From: Pterobdella sp. o SKG-2022 | Taxonomy: Eukaryota > Annelida > Clitellata > Hirudinida > Piscicolidae | Assembly (NCBI GenBank): GCA_964035795.1 | Contig: OZ038320.1 | Location: forward strand, 6,851,164-6,915,163 | DNA length: 64,000 nt | Direction: 5' to 3' | Part shown: positions 39,401 to 51,800 of the stretch, piece by piece | Position numbering within the stretch: position 1 is the first letter of the stretch | How the letters are laid out: each line of letters opens with the position of its first letter | Translations under genes and position numbers: made by a program | The notes under the pieces: generated by a model | The model's input: only the letters and a program-made list of their open reading frames with translations | What the model was told of the DNA's origin: nothing | Database searches by the model: none

Positions 39401-42400
39401 TGTCATCATTATTATTATTTTTACTATTATTTTTATTATTATTTTTATTATTATTTTTGTTTTCATCCTTTTTATTACTACCATCCCCATCCTGATCACA
39501 GGCGATAATGAGGGAAGTGAGAGATAGAAGGAAGGACAATGGTGATGATAATACTCCATGCCAATCTATATTCCTTTCTCCCAGTATGCTTTCCATACTT
39601 ATCTCAACATTATTATTTCTGTTCTTATCATTATCATTATTTTTTTTATTTTTATGGTTGTTATTATAAGAATTGAAGCAACAAAGAGAAGGAAATCTCT
39701 CATTATTGATTACAGGTGTAGTCAAGATGGTTGAGGTCTCTCTGCATGATAATAATGATAATCTCAAAGAAAACTTCCAAAACTTCAAACAAAACACAAT
39801 GTAAATATAATAACATGAGCAAGGAGACAGCAGAAGCAAATGATTGAGACTTGATGAGGAGTTTGAGTTGTGACACTATCAGAGGTCGCAGAGTCTGCAA
39901 TGATTATCAGTAGAATTAAGCATAAAAATACTAGTGCTAAAAAAAACTGAAATAATCATATAATTAATTGATTACTATTATTGTTACAATTCTTATTATT
40001 ATTAAAAAACCTCAAGCTTGTTCACCAGGGTACCCATGCAAGCATTGATGGAGGTGTCTAGTGACGTCAAAGGGTATTTCTATAAATAGAAATCAACGAA
40101 AAATATAAAAATAGAATCACTTAAAGATATACATTTAGTAGTAAAATAAAGCAGTTTTAATGATTTTTAACTACAATTAAAACCAGTTTCACATCAAGAT
40201 CGAACCTTTTGATAGTAAGTTCCAATAAATTCTTTCAAGGTACTTTGAGATATTGAAACTAAAATTTCAACTAAATGACAAACGCCAATAAAGTCTGGAA
40301 AAACTTCGAAGCAAGATTCTAAATATAGAATCCACAAACAACCAATCAAGTTTGAATGTTCGATTTTTGAATCAATCAATTGAGTGAGATCATTTGATAT
40401 AGTTGATTCTAATTGGCAGAATGTTTCAATAGTAGTGATTCTATATTTATTGCATAGAACCAAAATTTTTAAACTTTCAAACTTCAATTTCACTCCACTA
40501 TATTGAAATTTATTTATAAAAAAATTAGCGATAATCATAATACTAAATAACAACATTTAACTAAAAAAAATACAAATTAAAAAGTATAAAAACATGCCTT
40601 TGAGACAAAATGCATTTCAGATACAGAGGCCAGTACTTGTCATACTGTGAAATAAACATTAATAAAAGCAATAAAATAAAAAACATCATAAAAAGAATAA
40701 TAATAACCAACCATCACAAGAGCACATGTCTTGTTGACACTGATGATACTTCTCATTAAACTCAATAATGCTAATAATAGCTCTTCATCAATACTATTCT
40801 CAGTATCATTATTAACTATGAACCATTCATAAATATTTTGAAATAGTTCTACCAAAAGTTCATAATGTGTTTGAGGAATATCTTTATACTGAGTATCATT
40901 ATCCATATCGCTGTCAACAATGTGGGCGTGTCTGGCAAATCTGGCTGAGATATTAATAACTTGACACAATGCCAGGCTGGTCACAGGTACATGTTGTGAT
41001 ATGTGCAAGAGTCTAATAAGCAGACGTGTTCGTAAGAGTCCCTGTCAACGATAATAAAATTATTATTAATAACAATAATAATGTCCTTACCAATAAACAA
41101 TGATAAATTGGCTTTCTTAGTTTTCTACGTTTCAATCCCTTTTAACTAACTTCAACTCATATTTTGCTAGTTCTCAATGACAGAACTTCAAGACAAAATT
41201 TAACATAAGAGATGCACTATTATAATAACAGTCCAATAGATTTTATGACGATGTGACTAAAAGTCAAAAATTAAAAATTAAAAACCACTGTACACTTAGA
41301 ATCGACTCCTATTGAACTGTATAACAACCTCAATTATGTCCTCTCTTATAATCTCTTCTTCACTCTGTGCTTCTTCATCTTTCTCATATGACACCATCTG
41401 AACAAAGCCTATATTATTCTTATTTTCAACATTTTCATTCATATTAATGATTCTACCTTATTAACATTCATAAGAGGTGCCTCCCACCCTCTAGGCCAAT
41501 GAAAAGTAGCCTTTAGTGCTGCTTCGTCTAAATCATCAATAATGATAGCATGTAGCAAAGCTAAAGCAGCAATGATGACATTGTTGTTGTTGCTGTCAAG
41601 CAGCAGTCTAGCAGTGAAGGCAATGTGATTGCTTATAAGATAAGGGAGGATTGGTGTTGAAAGGTTGTATTCTCCTAGTTGGGCCTGGAATAAAGATATA
41701 GAATAAACAAAATACAACTATCATAATTATGAGGTAAATGAATAGAAAGTGTTATTACATCTTATATTAAATTGACAAGCACATAATTACAACATAGTCA
41801 CCTTATGGATGATATTAACAAGAGAATTGATGGCAAAAATTTGTTGTGGCACATTATCACTGTGCGTCAAGCTCAAGAGTTCTTCAAGAGTGTTGTAAGC
41901 TTGCTGTATGAGTCAAGGGATGCATTGAGGAATTAATGAAAAATGATTGAAGTGGTAATACATAAGTGTGTAGATGCATAAGTGAATTTATATGTAAACA
42001 GCTACACAAATAAGATAAACAATGAATATATATGATGAAGACCCTAATTTTAGATTTTATACTGGCTATATTTTTGGTGGCTAGATTTACTCAAATTACA
42101 AAACACTTTTCAAGACTACACAAGTAAAACGTAAATAGATAATATAAACAAAGAGACATAATATGACAAGTTTTAAACCTCGTTAGAATCACCAGATGCC
42201 CCAATAGAAGCTAAATCTCCATGATAATTGAATCTGGCTTTGACCTGATGAAATGCATGATTACAATTGTGATCAATTTGAAACCACTATTGAAATATAT
42301 GTAATAATATATCTATATACTGAATAAGCATTTGCCTACACGATTTTAGTTATGTTAAACAAAACAAATATGATGTATATATACATTCATAAATAATAGT

Positions 42401-43447
42401 ACGCAAACATAGTGAACAATGAAAAAAAATCAATTACTTGTTTGATAGATTTATCATCATCTTCATCACCATGATGTCCACAGCAATCAGGTGTATCATA
42501 CGAATAATTATTACCATTATTATTATCACTATTACTCATAGTATAATCATCAAATGCCTTATCATCATTGGAATATGTCATTGAAAGCCACCCATATTCT
42601 TTAGCAAGCTCCATTAGCTTAGTAGGATTTGAGAGGTTAGTCAAAGGCTCATTTTTTAGATCCCTTATACCAGGTTTTGTATGTTTTGTTTTATCTTTAT
42701 GTGTATGTTTGTTTGAACACTTGTTTTTTTGTTCATATTTACCTTCATCAGTTTGTTTTAGTGATTCACTTTGGTCATTGTGGTTTGAATAATTCTGTTT
42801 GTTTATTGAATTGCTTTGCTGTTCACCTTTATATGATTTCAAGTTTTTAGTTTCACTTTTTATATTAGTGGTTTCATCAATTATTCTTGTTGTATAATTA
42901 CTGATGGTTTTTTTCTTCAATAGGTTCATTATAACTGTGAAAAAGACATACTTTTATACTGATTATATTGTTGATTTAATATTTTTTATTGCTAACCTGG
43001 ATTGGAAAGCAATTCAGCTTGTTTTTCAAGAATTTCTTTTTCAGACATTTTGTTCATCTCAACTGTATTTTCATGTCTTATATTTTCTATATCCTTTTCT
43101 GCCTTTTTTTTTTCATTTTGGCTTTTTCCTATTATTAAACCTTCACCGGTAACTAAATTTCCCCGCATTTCATTAGAATGTCGTTCATTGTCAATTTTTT
43201 CCCCTTTCTCTTGTAATTTTTTTAGCGCATACAAACTTAATTTTTTCTTTTTGGAAACACTTTTTATATATTCTTGAACAGCTTTTAACTTTGTTTCTTT
43301 TTTGCCCTCTAACATCTTTTTGTTTTCTGATTTAATTTTATTAGCAAGAGATTCATTTAGCTTTATCTTGCCTTCTTCGTACATTTTATTTTGCTCCAAA
43401 AACAAATCCTCGTCACATTCACCAATAGTCGGTCTTTTGGCAAACAT
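36480..43447 (-). CDS. RPAP1: RPAP1, RNA polymerase II-associated protein 1 (complete)
   Basis: RPAP1 binds RNA polymerase II and supports its assembly and use. Seventeen exons join in frame to 1395 residues, close to the vertebrate length: 43447-42997, 42934-42438, 42244-42179, 41903-41802, 41684-41457, 41397-41329, 41041-40712, 40644-40598, 40497-40206, 40079-40011, 39894-39791, 39741-38904, 38665-38552, 38254-37548, 37265-37203, 36868-36784, 36605-36480. Start MFAKRPTIGECDEDLF fits the family N-terminus. RPAP1_N is seen in NKMSEKEILEKQAELL, RPAP1_C in ARFNYHGDLAS, and a helical-repeat body includes KATFHWPRGWEAP, CQVINISARFARHA, LYLVAVTYLN and a C-terminal LKLYEKLPKIREQRL. Asn-rich tracts occur in exons 42934-42438, 39741-38904 and 38254-37548. 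The intron after exon 40644-40598 starts GC rather than GT. Confidence 0.95.
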
Positions 43448-45948
43448 CTTTCGAAAGTAAAATTCGTTCAAAAAAGATTTCGCCGCATACAACAACATGC
43501 GTATAAAAATGAATAGTATTTGAAAACCGCCGAGCAGTACGATCGGAGTTTCTTGTGTAAGCAGGATTTTTTTTATTTTTATAATATGTTTGGATCGAAC
43601 TTTTTTCATTTATTATTAAAATTTAAAGTTTTTCTTACTGGAAATAACCTAGATCATCTAAATTTGCTTGTAGAAAAATTTTTTTCACTTAAAATTTAAA
43701 GCCTCAAAATAACCATAATTTAAAGAAATGTTTATTAGATGCTAAATATTGGTTTGACAAAAAATCGAACCCGGTAATTACTTGCCTAGACTTTTTTTTT
43801 CATTTAGAGTGAACCTCGTAAGCTGCTACTGAATACTTTTCATGTTTCTATTGTGCCACTGTTTCCAGCTTGCTCCATGTATGAGCCATTTGTTGGAAGT
43901 TTTTAAGGGAATAAAAGAAAATGAAAATTTTTTTCTTATTATTATAGCTTATTACAATACAATAAACATCTGCTTTATTTGATAGTTAAATGGAAATCCA
44001 TATTAGTAAAATGATAAAACATGAATTTTCTTTATTTTATGCGCCTTGTCGTTTTTCAACAAAGATTAAATTGACATCAACTTTTAGTGAAATTGATTAG
44101 CTGTTCCTAAATAACTGAATAAAAACACGTTTTTATTTTTCATCGGTTATTCAAACACTAAATTTCAAATAGAAAAAATAATAAAAATATTTCTAGAAAT
44201 TATAGACAGATAGTTCAAAAATTTACGATAGATAGTTCTAAAATGTATGATTATTAATAATTACAATAGTTTTTAAGAAGTGGCAATATTGGTTTGTTTT
44301 TTTAATTCAAAATAAATTGGAAAACAATATGAAAGAGACAATAAAAATGCTGGAAAGTGCTTGTTCAAGAATTAAATCTTATGAAGGAAGTTTTAAACAA
44401 TGTATCATTTGAAATCAATAATCGCGTCAATATTTTTAATGTTTCAGTAAAATAAAATATTTTTTGAAAATTTATGAAACTTTCAACAATAAAGTAATTA
44501 TCACTACAATTATGACCATCATTAGAACTGTCTTTTAAATAACTGGGAAAAACGTGGTGTCATAAAGGAGCTACACCATATTATTCCTGTCTAGGAAAAA
44601 GCTAATAAGGTAGTTGTTTAAAGACAAAATGTCAAAAAGTATAGTTCAGTTGGTAAAATCATTATATCTGAAAACAAGTTTAAGATAGAACACTTTTGGT
44701 GTAAATACCAAAGAATTTTAGATAAGAACTGATGTTTATCAAATATTTTTTTCAAATCATAATTTTTAGTTCAAAAATTGAAAAAGAATTTAGAGATGTC
44801 CTTAGAAAGTGTTGTATGTTTCCTCAGAGCAGAATCGAAGAATGAGGTGAAGATATTTCTGTGAAACGGAAAACATCGATCGAATTGCCAGGGTTAGAAT
44901 ACAATTTAAACAAAATCAAATAGGTAGATAGTGGTGAATAAAGTATATTTGAATTAAAAAGGATAGAAGTTACTGGCTGAGATAGTTTGACCGCATAAAA
45001 AGTTATAGAATAGTTTAACGCAGAAAGGTATATCCTAAGAACCTTTAAAAGCGTAAACCAACCAGTGAAACAAAGAATAGCTGTAAAAGTGTGTTGGAAA
45101 TCACATGAAAATGTTGGTGATAATAAAGAATCAGACTTTTGACAGAAATAAATGGTGATTTAGGGTTTCATCAAAACCCTCCTGTGAAGGGAAAGATGTC
45201 ATTGAGCAGTGATAATGATGGTCATAATCGTAAGCAAAATAATTAGCTATAAAGTATTCTATGTATAGAATATACACCGGGTATAAAAATAACAAGATAT
45301 TGGTGTTAAAATAAATAAACTCTAACTCCTAAACATATGAATAAACAAGAGATCTGCCTATAACCATAATAATAATGTTGTCTTAAACAACAATCACCAG
45401 ATTTGAATAATGCTGTTGAGAGCCATGAATGGATGATTGATATATTCTTCATTAACAATGATATTAAATGAATATTTCAAATAAAATTATTTATAAATAA
45501 AAAAATTCTCACAACCAAAAAAACTAAAAATAACTAAATACTGATGATAGAAACATTATAAATACAGCGGAATATTTGAACACAAGAGGTGATTTTATTA
45601 AGTATGAATCTTTTTGAACATAATTGGAAATTTTACTTTGTTAATGAAAAGCTTTTTACATAACAAATTTACTTGTGTGCTAAAATATTTTGCTGTATTT
45701 ATTTTGGCTGAAGAAGATTACATGGTTAATAAATAAGCATTGTAATTTACAGATATTAAATTGCAAACTTTGATAACTAATTGAACTATTACTGCAAATT
45801 TTGAATGAACTAGAAAAACTAACTCAAAGTTTATTTTAAAATTTTACTTGCATTAAAAAAAATAATAAACATAAAATAGAATACATAAAATTTTTCTCAA
45901 AAAGGCATTTTGATAAGCATAAACAGCTTTAATACAAAATGATGATAA
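43448..45948. other. Intergenic region between RPAP1 and the PHOSPHO2-type gene
   Basis: AT-rich. RPAP1 promoter and 5' UTR should lie just above 43447. At 43764-43795 the minus strand reads AATTACCGGGTTCGAT, resembling the box B end of the SINE heads in this window and perhaps a truncated SINE. Otherwise I see no coding sequence. Confidence 0.45.
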
Positions 45949-46662
45949 TCATTTGAGGATTTCTTGAAGACTATCAATAATATCAAATCCACTGCTCCAC
46001 CTAACCACAGTAGCTTTCACTTCTCCATGATGGTCTTTTATTTTTTTATCCAAACTGTAATTTATCCTTGCATAAACTATGTCTTTAGGAGTGAGACGAA
46101 GAGAAGGACAAAAATCATTATTTCCATCACCAACATATGCCACAACATCATAAATTGTTCCATTTTTTTCCTGTTCTTCCAAGAAATTTTGCAACACAGA
46201 TCCTTTGCAAAGATTTTCTGTACTTAAATTGCACCAGTCTTGTTTATGGTAGCCTGAAACAAAAAGTTGACCATGATCATCAAAGTATGCAGGGTTTGTG
46301 AAAACTTTATCCACTAGAGATTTCAGGTCATTGTGGTTTAGTATATGATCAATAAAAACTGAATTGCTGTCTGAGGTGATTATAATGTCTCCATCATTTT
46401 GTTTAATGAGTTGCATTAACTCTTTTATTCCAGGCATCAATGAAATAGATTCCATGCATTTTAATATCTGTGGTCTTGTCACGCCTTGTTTGTGGAGATG
46501 ATTGAATATTGCACCCATGTAGGATATCCATCCAGTACTTTTATAAAGCTGTTTTATTTCAGGTGGTATAGTCGTATTAGCCGGTAAAAGATTCAAAACT
46601 GAATAATCAGAATTTTTTAAAATGATAGTGTCATCAAAATCAAACGCTACAAGAAGTTTCAT
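45949..46662 (-). CDS. PHOSPHO2: PHOSPHO2-type HAD phosphatase (pyridoxal phosphate phosphatase-like)
   Basis: A single uninterrupted frame of 237 residues, the family length. HAD motif I is DFDDT near the N-terminus (family DFDxT, first Asp nucleophile). Motif II is ITSDSNSVFIDHIL, with family-specific SDSNS. KVFTNPAYF follows, and motif III/IV is YVGDGNNDFCP with the metal-binding Asp pair. A NLCKG segment and a late VVRWSSGFDII match PHOSPHO1/2. Mammalian PHOSPHO1 hydrolyses phosphocholine/phosphoethanolamine and PHOSPHO2 acts on pyridoxal 5'-phosphate; sequence alone does not settle the substrate. All catalytic residues are present. No intron is seen, which may be ancestral or reflect retroposition. 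Confidence 0.95.
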   Translation of the reverse strand: MKLLVAFDFDDTIILKNSDYSVLNLLPANTTIPPEIKQLYKSTGWISYMGAIFNHLHKQGVTRPQILKCMESISLMPGIKELMQLIKQNDGDIIITSDSNSVFIDHILNHNDLKSLVDKVFTNPAYFDDHGQLFVSGYHKQDWCNLSTENLCKGSVLQNFLEEQEKNGTIYDVVAYVGDGNNDFCPSLRLTPKDIVYARINYSLDKKIKDHHGEVKATVVRWSSGFDIIDSLQEILK

Positions 46663-47201
46663 CTTCGAGATCTACCAGAGGTTATAAACAAGTAGCAAAA
46701 TTTGGAATTTATTTTCTAAATATTTTAAAATGAATGCTCTTTTTTTTCAACTAAATTTTAATTTTTAAATCTGTCTATGCATTGGCATAACTTATTTTTA
46801 TTGGAAATTACCGGGTTGTTACTCTTTTTACGACAACTGTTTTTGGTTTCTATTCATCTAACGTCTCATACGGATTTGAGTAAAAAGAGATATTTTAAAA
46901 ATTGTTCAATCGAACAAATTTAATAATTAATTTTATACTTTGAATAAATTCAATTTCAAAATTTTCTAAATAAAATATTATAGTCAATGTATAGGAAGTC
47001 TGCCTTAGTCTAGAAAGTTTCTTTCATGAAATATAAAACCAATTTTAAATGCACAAAAAAACCAAACGAACAAAGTTCATAATCGAATAATTTTTTTTAT
47101 TTCTCAGGTCTATCGTACCTTTCACTTCAAAAGAATTAACCCTTCTATAAGAGGATCTCTGCATTTCGGTCTATGGCAAGTTTATTTCAATTTTTAAAAA
47201 T

Positions 47202-47375
47202 ATGTAATGTAATGCAGTATTTATAAAGCGCTTTTCTTTATAGATCAAAGCGCTTGCTACAAATTTAATGTAGCGAAAACACACTGTGGAAAAGGTGCTA
47301 ATGATCGGCCCATGCGAGATCGAGCCCGGTATTTTAGATAATTAGTCTAACGCTCAACCATTGAGCTATAGGGGT
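47202..47375 (-). mobile_element. tRNA-derived SINE, copy 2 (fullest)
   Basis: Minus-strand copy with box A (TAGCTCAATGGTTGAGCG) and box B-like CCGGGCTCGATCTCG. The body is CCACAGTGTGTTTTCGCTAC, the TTTGTAGCAAGCGCTTTGAT segment, GCGCTTTATAAATACTGC and a CATTACATTACAT tail. The body is almost identical to copy 3 at 54487-54593 and recognisable in copy 1 at 6102-6234. Confidence 0.85.
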
Positions 47376-47984
47376 TGACGATATGCATGCGGCTTAACTT
47401 TTTTTGGATCTTCCAATCTTTCTTGTTTCAAAAGAAAGTTTCAAGAAGAATAACATCTTTAAACCGCTATATCTTACATACTTATGACGTGTCATGTTCC
47501 TCTCAGTTGTGCCTTACCGGATAAACCAGCCCTGTTAAGTTACCCACTGTTTTAACTCTTTCATATCCGTGAGTTTCATCTTACCTTAAATAAAAATCAA
47601 AGATCAAACTAGTCTAAAGCGTTTATTTATTTTCTGTTCAAGTCTAACAACCATAGAAAAGCCACGTGACAGGAAGTTTTCTATAAATTTTTATCATATT
47701 TTTCGTGATTTGTCACAATATGAATTTTGTTAGCTCAAATTCATCAATTTACAAGTTAATAATTATAGTAATTAAATAACAGATGTAAAAATAGATTTTA
47801 ACTTAACAGATTATACTAAGTGAAGAGCTAAATTTGCCTGTTACGAAAACAATAAAAATTTAACTCATCAACTGACAAAGAGAAGCGTTGTGTTGTACAG
47901 TTAATGTATTTTGGGTATCATGCAGACGTGTATGCTTTTAAATTCCTTAAATTTATTCTCAAAATTTGAGCTTATTTTTTTCGC

Positions 47985-48880
47985 TTCCACAAAACTTCTT
48001 TTTTAGTGAATTGGCAGTTCTGGAGACCAGTGGAGGAACATTTTGTTGGTTTTATCAACCACCCTGAAATCATAAGTACCATTATCAATTTTATTGGATG
48101 CTTGTATTGAGAAATTTCTTTAGGTTTAGCTCCTTGGTGAATTTAAGGTTTTGGTGAAAATTAGCTAGAGAATCATAAAAGATATTGTCTAATTTCTTTT
48201 TACTGATGTAGGTGTCATCTAAGTATCTACAATACTATATTGGTCTAACAGGGTTTACTATTTCATTTTTTATTTTGTTGAAGAAGCAGTTGGCGACTAC
48301 CACAGAAAAAGGGCCTCCTTCCATCACTCCATTAACTCGCTTGTACAATTTTTCATTTACTGAGAATGTTTTCTCTAGTAACCTTGTTTAATAGTTTTTC
48401 AAAAACTTTTCTTCCAAATATTGGAGAAAGCTTATTCTTTATGTATATTTGGTCGCAAATGTGTTTAATGGTGTCTTCTATTAGTATATTTGTAAATAAA
48501 TTTTCGATATAAAAACTTACCTCTGCTTTAGCTAGTTGAAGAGGGGAAGTTTATTAAGCATTTTTGGAAATACTTGAGTATTATTAATAATATAATTATT
48601 ATAAGAAATAAGTTTGAGTTAATTAGATAACACTTTAGCTGGTTGTACTATGATGATTCTATTTGGTTTATAATTTTTGCATGTTCACTAAGTAGCTTTT
48701 TTAGTATTTTTCTGTTTGTACCTATCTTTTTCTTGTTTGAAATTCACTTTCGCGAATGTAAGAACGACATTTTTGAAGAAGGCATTTTTAATGAAGCCAA
48801 TACAGGAAGCTGTTCGTTGCATGAAAGCCGTAACATCTTTGAGTTTGTAATGTAGGCTCTGAGTTTTGATGTTATAAAAT
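47985..48880 (-). mobile_element. Penelope-like element reverse transcriptase remnant
   Basis: Read on the minus strand, with stops and frame changes. Segments in order are VSFYIENLFTNILIEDTI, VNGVMEGGPFSVVVANCFF, CRYLDDTYISKKK with a YLDD catalytic box, and downstream FRVVDKTNKMFLHWSPELP. This order (LFTNxxxxxTI, GVxMGxPxSxVxAN, YxDD, then a K/RPT..LHW segment) is typical of Penelope-like RTs rather than LINE RTs. The stretch 48600-48880 may carry the decayed N-terminal part (IIIVQPAKV). No GIY-YIG endonuclease is recognisable, so the copy is truncated or of an endonuclease-lacking type. Confidence 0.75.
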
Positions 48881-51800
48881 AAACTCCTAAAAGTGTTTTT
48901 AATTGAATATTTATGTTTGGATTGAAGAATTAGAATGCTGTATTGTTTTTTTCAAGAAACATTTTCAATGGGTAGGAAAGACAATGGATTCAAAATTATA
49001 TATTATGAGTGTATCTTCATTTGAAGCTGATGAATAAAATTATTGTGATGAAAAAAAAAAAAGTTTTTTGAATAAAAATTAACATTTATCAAGTAACAAA
49101 GCTTTTTGTACAATCCATGAATACTTTAACATTATGATACATGAAAATTGATTTGCATACATTTGGATTGATTTATCAGCGTTGAAAATTGGAGATTTTA
49201 TATAGATTTTAAATGAAAAAATATTCATTTTGCATAATTTCACTTCTAAAAATAAATATTAAATAATAAATTCTAACAAAATCCTAACAAAGCATATGAG
49301 TGGTGCATAGCTGATTGGCTAATCTTAAAGCAGTGCTCCGTACCTTGGAACTTCTTTAAACAATTATAAACAAGTAGTAATATATTGAATTTATGTTTTG
49401 AAAACTTTTCTTTCCATGTTCTTTTTTAATAAAAATTTTAAACTTCATCCATGCGTTGATGTGACTTATTTTTATTTGAACATTGAATAAAATTAAAAGA
49501 AACACTAGGAAAATTTATTTTGAGCAAAACTAATGTTTTGTCACCAGGTTCATTAAAACAAACTCTTTTTATTGAAATAGACAAGACGTATTAAAAAATT
49601 GATTATTTTAGTACTTTCACAATTTTTTAGAATTCTATGATTGGTTTATTAACTACTGGCTCGCGGATAAAGCTATTAAATATTTGTGGCAAAAGCGTCA
49701 AGTGCTTGTGAAAAGTTCCAGTTTTAATTGGTGTTTTTAATAAATATCAGTTTAAATAAAAGTATCATCACAAAAATTATTTCACAAAAGTACGCAGTTT
49801 TATTAAATTTGATAAAACACTGACTAAAAACAATGGAAAAAACTTATAAGCAATTGACAATGGTCTTAACTGTATTTTTTTTTTTTAAATGAAAGTTTGA
49901 TATTATTTTGCTGATAAAGATTCAAAAAGATGTCTGCGAAAAATATAGTAACTAACATCGAAAACAACTCAAAAGAGAAGACTTTTTTACCCTAAAGAAG
50001 CTACAAGGCTGGCTCAAAACAGAGAAGAATGGGAAAAACAAGATTTTTTTTCAAATATATAAGATAAAACTTGATATAAATATATGAACGTCGAGAAAAC
50101 CGCGTTCGCTTGAGAAATGATTAAAAAGGTTTATTAGACAGAATGTTAATAATTTATAATACACGGCTTTATTATATAATAGCACCTTTATGCACCAAAT
50201 TTCTGCTTTTTATTTAAAATTTTTCAAAAATAAAATTTATAAATATTCATTAATCTAGTAAGCGCTTCAACTTTGACATATGAATATAGTCGTTTTAAGT
50301 TGTTTTCTTCTTCAAAGTTTTCAAATACGTGCAAACAATTTGTAATCGAATGAAAATCCCGGTTTTAAATACATAAGTTTTTGAATTCCTTTTTTATAAT
50401 TGCGTATTAGATTTTTAATTTTTCAAAAATTTAATACGGAAAAGTTTTGAAATGATGTATTTAAAAGTATTTTCTCCGCAAACTACATTTAAACGATTAT
50501 CTCTGCTACGTTTACCATAAATGTGAAATGAAAACGCTTAAAAGTGTGAGGTAACAACCTGCTTACGATAAACTCGAGACTCAATGACTAATTGAACAAC
50601 TAACATGTTTGTGATCGAATATTTTTTAAATGCCTGAAAATTGGAACGAGTTGAATTTAATTCTGAAACTTCGAGCACTAGACCGACTTTGGGCCCAGTC
50701 TTCCAAAAGATGGACTTCCCCCCTCCTCCTCTTCCTAATCGGCCTTTTGAAAAAAAAACTAAAACTCAACTGTATGGGTGGACGTTGTGTGCAAGGAAGA
50801 GCTCTTCTACCCCGGTTTGCTGGCCTTCACTCATGAATCATGTGGCTGTAAGCTGATAGTGCTTATCGAGAGCTGCGGCTCAAAACTTTTTATACAGCTT
50901 AAATGTTTTTCAATTTGGACGCACTTTAAACTTATTCAATTGAATAAATGTATTGTGTTCGAGTCGTATTCAACTTTTATGTTGATTTGTATGCAATAAA
51001 CCCATTCAAATGGTTGTTTTGAGTTTCAACAACGTAATTTAAAACTTAGTTTTAGGGATTCTAATTCAGAACTTAGAAACAAACTCGTGAACATTATTTC
51101 TTGCTTGGCGAGCATATTTTGAGCACTCCACAGCGTTCTAAAGTGATATGGAGAACTCAAGATGAGACTAGTCACGTAAAGAATTTCATCAAAACATGTA
51201 TTGTCAACAGTTTCTAGATTCCGTTTCCAAAGCTTGAAATATGTTAGTGAGATTTACGCGATTATTCGTTTAAGAAACAGAAAAGGATTTAAACAAACCG
51301 ATTAAGAGTTAAGCTGAAAAATTAATTTGGAAATTTTTTAAATAATTTTTCAAAATATTTTTTTTCATTTCACCTTTCAATAACTTTATTTTTTTGCAAG
51401 TTTGAACATTTGAAACATTTATTAATAGAATTAAAATATGTGTCTTGTCCAGCTACCATAATATCTAGAATATTTGTTAAATTGTGCAGACTTAACAACT
51501 CTTTTTTGCAATCACATAGGTTATTTAATAAATTACTGTGGAAAGAGATGTCAATTATATTACACCAATCCAAATGTGCTTTCTGCATTGTGTTGGTGTT
51601 TTCTGGTGAGAAGAAGCCTGGATCTTAATATTAAACTGTCTTACAATCAAAATGTGGAACAATTCCAAATTAATTAAAAAACTTTTTCAAAATATAATTT
51701 TTGAACAAAAAGACCTATAAATAACCTAATAACCTTTTATCTTTTTTTTCAATATACCTGCTTTATCGATTTCTTAAAGGCTACGTCATTAAATATATCA

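Noticed and set aside
43764..43795. Fourth SINE copy
   Set aside because: Only a box B-like string of about 16 bases matches; the body and tail are absent, so it is noted but not called.
51370..51628. Overlapping open frames on both strands (72 residues each)
   Set aside because: Neither shows a known family or clear splice sites. They may belong to the gene ending at 54879, but I cannot support a call.
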